Shown here: positions 4,790 through 7,046 of the stretch, one piece after another
Layout: each line of letters begins with the position of its first letter
How positions within the stretch are numbered: the stretch's first letter is position 1
Assembly (NCBI GenBank): GCA_009885515.1
Contig: VFKO01000605.1
Location: 1 to 7,046, forward strand
Direction: 5' to 3'
Source of the DNA: Rhodobiaceae bacterium
GTDB taxonomy: Bacteria > Pseudomonadota > Alphaproteobacteria > Micropepsales > Micropepsaceae
Length of the DNA stretch: 7,046 bases
Program-made: the position numbers and the translations under genes
Notes under the pieces: generated by a model
The model's database searches: none
Seen by the model: only the letters and a program-made list of their open reading frames with translations
Told to the model about the DNA's origin: nothing

Positions 4790-5791
4790 ATGAGACTGAG
4801 AGCGGCAATTTTGGGTGGTGGATCGTGGGGCACTACAGTTGCCTCACTGGTGGCGCGCAATGTGCCTGCGGTCATCTGGGCGCGCGCTGCCGAGACGGTT
4901 GATGAGATAAACCGCCTGCACTCCAATGAGCGGTATCTGCCCGGTGCGAAACTGACGGTGGGCTTGCGGGCGACGCACTCGATCGAAGAGGCGGTACGGG
5001 ACGCCGATGTTGTGGTCCTGGGTGTTCCGTCGCAGGCGATGCGAGAGACCGCACGGGAAGTGGCGAAGCATATTAGAGCCTGGGTTCCGATCATCAGCCT
5101 GTCGAAGGGATTGGAACAGGGCACACGGCTTCGGATGACTCAAATTATCGGAGAGGAACTGCCAGGCCATCCAGCGGGCGTTCTCACTGGCCCGAATTTG
5201 GCAAAAGAGATCATGTCGGGCTATGCGGCTGCCAGTGTCCTTGCGATGGAAGACGAAGTGATCGTGCGTGAACTCCAGGGCGTGTTCAAGTCCGGACTGC
5301 TGCGCACCTACACGAATACCGACGTCGTTGGCTGTGAATTGGGCGGGGCGTTGAAAAATGTAATGGCGATCGCCGCGGGCATGGGCGACGGGCTTGGTGC
5401 GGGAGAGAATACGCGCTCGGCGGTGATCACGCGGGCCCTGGCAGAAATAACGCGGCTGGGCGTGGCGATGGGTGGACGGGCAGAGACCTTTGCAGGCTTG
5501 ACGGGCATGGGGGATCTGATTGCGACTTGCACCAGCCCACAGAGCCGCAACCGGACAGTTGGATTTGAACTGGGTCAGGGCCGCAAGATCGCTGAGATTT
5601 TGGCCGGCATGCGACAGGTGGCCGAAGGCGTGAAGTCGAGCCGGACGGTGCTGCAGCTTGGTGAAACTCTTGGTGTTGAAATGCCTATTGCCTCTGAGGT
5701 GAATGGGGTGATCAACGAAGGCCGTTCAGCGCAGGACGCGTTTCGCGGCTTGTTGCGGCGCAGCGCCGGCTGGGAGTCTGATCCGGGATGA
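4790..5791 (+). CDS. gpsA: NAD(P)-dependent sn-glycerol-3-phosphate dehydrogenase
   Basis: GpsA reduces dihydroxyacetone phosphate to sn-glycerol-3-phosphate in the cytoplasm with NAD(P)H, making the backbone of phospholipids (EC 1.1.1.94). At 333 residues it has normal family length. The Rossmann nucleotide loop GGGSWG is at 9-14 and the start at 4790 puts it at the usual place. Further family motifs are LSKGLE (104-109), GPNLAKE (134-140), catalytic Lys189 in GGALKNVMAIAAG, GLTGMGDL (236-243), the substrate-binding QSRNR (251-255) and EGVKS (279-283). The ribosome site is weak. The stop codon TGA overlaps the ATG of the acyltransferase gene (ATGA), so the pair is very likely translationally coupled. 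The product is the direct substrate of the next enzyme. In many alphaproteobacteria I recall gpsA next to tsaD; here the neighbour is an esterase instead. Confidence 0.97.
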   Translation: MRLRAAILGGGSWGTTVASLVARNVPAVIWARAAETVDEINRLHSNERYLPGAKLTVGLRATHSIEEAVRDADVVVLGVPSQAMRETAREVAKHIRAWVPIISLSKGLEQGTRLRMTQIIGEELPGHPAGVLTGPNLAKEIMSGYAAASVLAMEDEVIVRELQGVFKSGLLRTYTNTDVVGCELGGALKNVMAIAAGMGDGLGAGENTRSAVITRALAEITRLGVAMGGRAETFAGLTGMGDLIATCTSPQSRNRTVGFELGQGRKIAEILAGMRQVAEGVKSSRTVLQLGETLGVEMPIASEVNGVINEGRSAQDAFRGLLRRSAGWESDPG

Positions 5792-7046
5792 ACGATAGTG
5801 TTTCAACCCAGATTCAAGGCGTGCCCTTGCCGCAATGGCCGGCCGAGCCCGGGGCGCGCGTTGTGTTCCTCACTGACTGCCGGACGGTCACCGAGCGCCA
5901 GGTGGTCGAGCGTTGGATCACGCACACGCGGCCGGCAGGAACGGCCGAGGATCAGGTTTCGTTTCTTGGGCTGCCGGTGAAATCCGACGATGCGCGCCCT
6001 TTCGCAGCGCAATTGGAACAGTTTCTGAAGGACGACAGCGTGATGCTGGCACCGGTTCGCATTGCCTGGTTGCCAAAAGAACACAAGGGTGAGCGCAGCG
6101 CTCGCATTTCCGACTTGTTGTTGTTCCGGGATCCTCGCCATCCGCGCGAAAAACTGCAGCAACGGCTCATTCAAACCGAACCTGAACGGTGCCGGCTTGT
6201 CGCTGGTCAAGCCGCCAGCATTGGAGATTTGAATGCACGCGCCAAGCGCGCGGCCGATGCGGATGCGAGCGATCTTGAAGGCTTCGCCGATTTTGTCACG
6301 CGGCAGGCGCGGCTGGCGCTTGAGCGCGCCGAATACCGGCTGATCGGGCGGCGCTACAAACTGCCGAAGCTAGTGCGCGAACAGATCGCAGCGTCGCGGC
6401 GATTTCGCGACGGCGTAGGTGAGATGGCCACGAAGCTGAAGCGCAGCGAACACTCGGTGATGAAGGAGTCGCTGCAATATCTGCATGAATTGCGCACAGC
6501 GCACAGTCCCTATGCGATAGACTTAATGATGCAGCTGGCGCGCGGGCTGTTCTCGCGCGGCTATGGGACGCAAATCGACTACGATCAAGCGCAGATCGAG
6601 CGGACCCGCCAAGCCTTGGAGCGGGCGCCGGGAATTATTCTTCCAAGTCACAAATCCAATCTGGATTCGGCCGTGACGTCGGTTGCCTTTGCCGATAACC
6701 GGCTGGCGACACCGACCACGTTTGGCGGGATCAATATGGCCTTCTGGCCGATGGGCACCGTGGCGCGGAAGGCCGGGCGCGTTTTTATCCGCCGCGATGT
6801 CAAGAACAACCCAGTCTACAAGTTCGTGCTGCGGGAATATCTGGGTTATCTGGCGGAGAAACGGTTCAGCCTTGAATGGTATATCGAGGGTGGGCGCTCG
6901 CGCACCGGAAAATTGCTGCCGCCAAAAGTGGGGCTGTTGACCTATCTGGTCGCTGCCTATCGCGAGGGCCGTGTCGACGACTTGATGCTGATGCCGATTT
7001 CGATCGCCTATGATCAGCTCCACGAAGTCAGCGAGTTTGCCGCCGA
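5788..7046 (+). CDS. plsB: Glycerol-3-phosphate O-acyltransferase, partial (C-terminus beyond the right edge)
   Basis: PlsB transfers an acyl chain from acyl-CoA or acyl-ACP to position 1 of sn-glycerol-3-phosphate at the inner membrane (EC 2.3.1.15), the first committed step of phospholipid synthesis. The frame is open for 419 codons to the edge; E. coli PlsB has about 807 residues, so roughly half is missing. The acyltransferase blocks are clear: HKSNLD (His288 to Asp293, the HX4D motif), GGINMAFWPMG (313-323) followed by FIRR (333-336), YIEGGRSRTGK (365-375) and LMPISIAYD (401-409). His288 is close to the position in E. coli PlsB. The N-terminal ARISDLLLFRDPRHPRE (105-121) and ERCRLVAG recall actinobacterial-type PlsB, from memory. 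GGGAG lies 11 bases before the ATG, which overlaps the gpsA stop codon. Many alphaproteobacteria rely on PlsX/PlsY, so PlsB is notable. Confidence 0.95.
   Translation, partial: MNDSVSTQIQGVPLPQWPAEPGARVVFLTDCRTVTERQVVERWITHTRPAGTAEDQVSFLGLPVKSDDARPFAAQLEQFLKDDSVMLAPVRIAWLPKEHKGERSARISDLLLFRDPRHPREKLQQRLIQTEPERCRLVAGQAASIGDLNARAKRAADADASDLEGFADFVTRQARLALERAEYRLIGRRYKLPKLVREQIAASRRFRDGVGEMATKLKRSEHSVMKESLQYLHELRTAHSPYAIDLMMQLARGLFSRGYGTQIDYDQAQIERTRQALERAPGIILPSHKSNLDSAVTSVAFADNRLATPTTFGGINMAFWPMGTVARKAGRVFIRRDVKNNPVYKFVLREYLGYLAEKRFSLEWYIEGGRSRTGKLLPPKVGLLTYLVAAYREGRVDDLMLMPISIAYDQLHEVSEFAA

Noticed and set aside
6523..7023. Minus-strand frame of 166 residues opposite the acyltransferase gene
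   Set aside because: It lies wholly opposite strongly conserved PlsB motif-coding sequence and has no start signal or motif of its own.

Overview
The window looks like a chromosomal piece of a GC-rich alphaproteobacterium. The reasons are high G+C in the coding regions, a glycine-zipper/17 kDa-type surface-antigen protein, and a palindromic repeat whose core (TCGTCATGGCCGGG...CCCGGCC) I remember as common in Rhizobiales-like genomes. No rRNA, tRNA, CRISPR array, insertion sequence or phage gene was seen. The assignment is by recognition only.

Left part (1-2671, all genes on the minus strand). Three consecutive genes encode exported proteins. The first is a very acidic Asp/Gly/Thr/Pro repeat protein that runs off the left edge. 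The second is a glycine-zipper 2TM plus 17 kDa-antigen C-terminal domain protein. The third is a 396-residue, cysteine-free secreted protein of unknown function. The first two genes each have a CRP/FNR-superfamily-like palindrome upstream: TTGAC-N4-GTCAA at 694-707 and GGTGA-N6-TCACA at 1440-1455. A perfect 11-bp stem hairpin follows the glycine-zipper gene.

Middle (2672-3733). A divergent gene on the plus strand encodes a lipoprotein of unknown function (lipobox LSAC). It is followed by a gene-free stretch with two inverted copies of a REP/BIME-like palindromic repeat.

Right part (3734-7046, plus strand). An alpha/beta-hydrolase esterase gene, then gpsA, then a plsB-type glycerol-3-phosphate acyltransferase gene cut by the right edge. 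gpsA and plsB overlap by four bases (ATGA). Their products catalyse consecutive steps: dihydroxyacetone phosphate to sn-glycerol-3-phosphate, then to 1-acyl-glycerol-3-phosphate, the entry into membrane phospholipids. The esterase lies 48 bases upstream and may share the transcript, but its substrate is unknown.

No wholly new multi-gene system is evident. The points most worth a second look are the two regulator-like palindromes before secreted-protein genes, the coupled gpsA-plsB pair, the acidic repeat protein at the edge, and the unassigned exported proteins.
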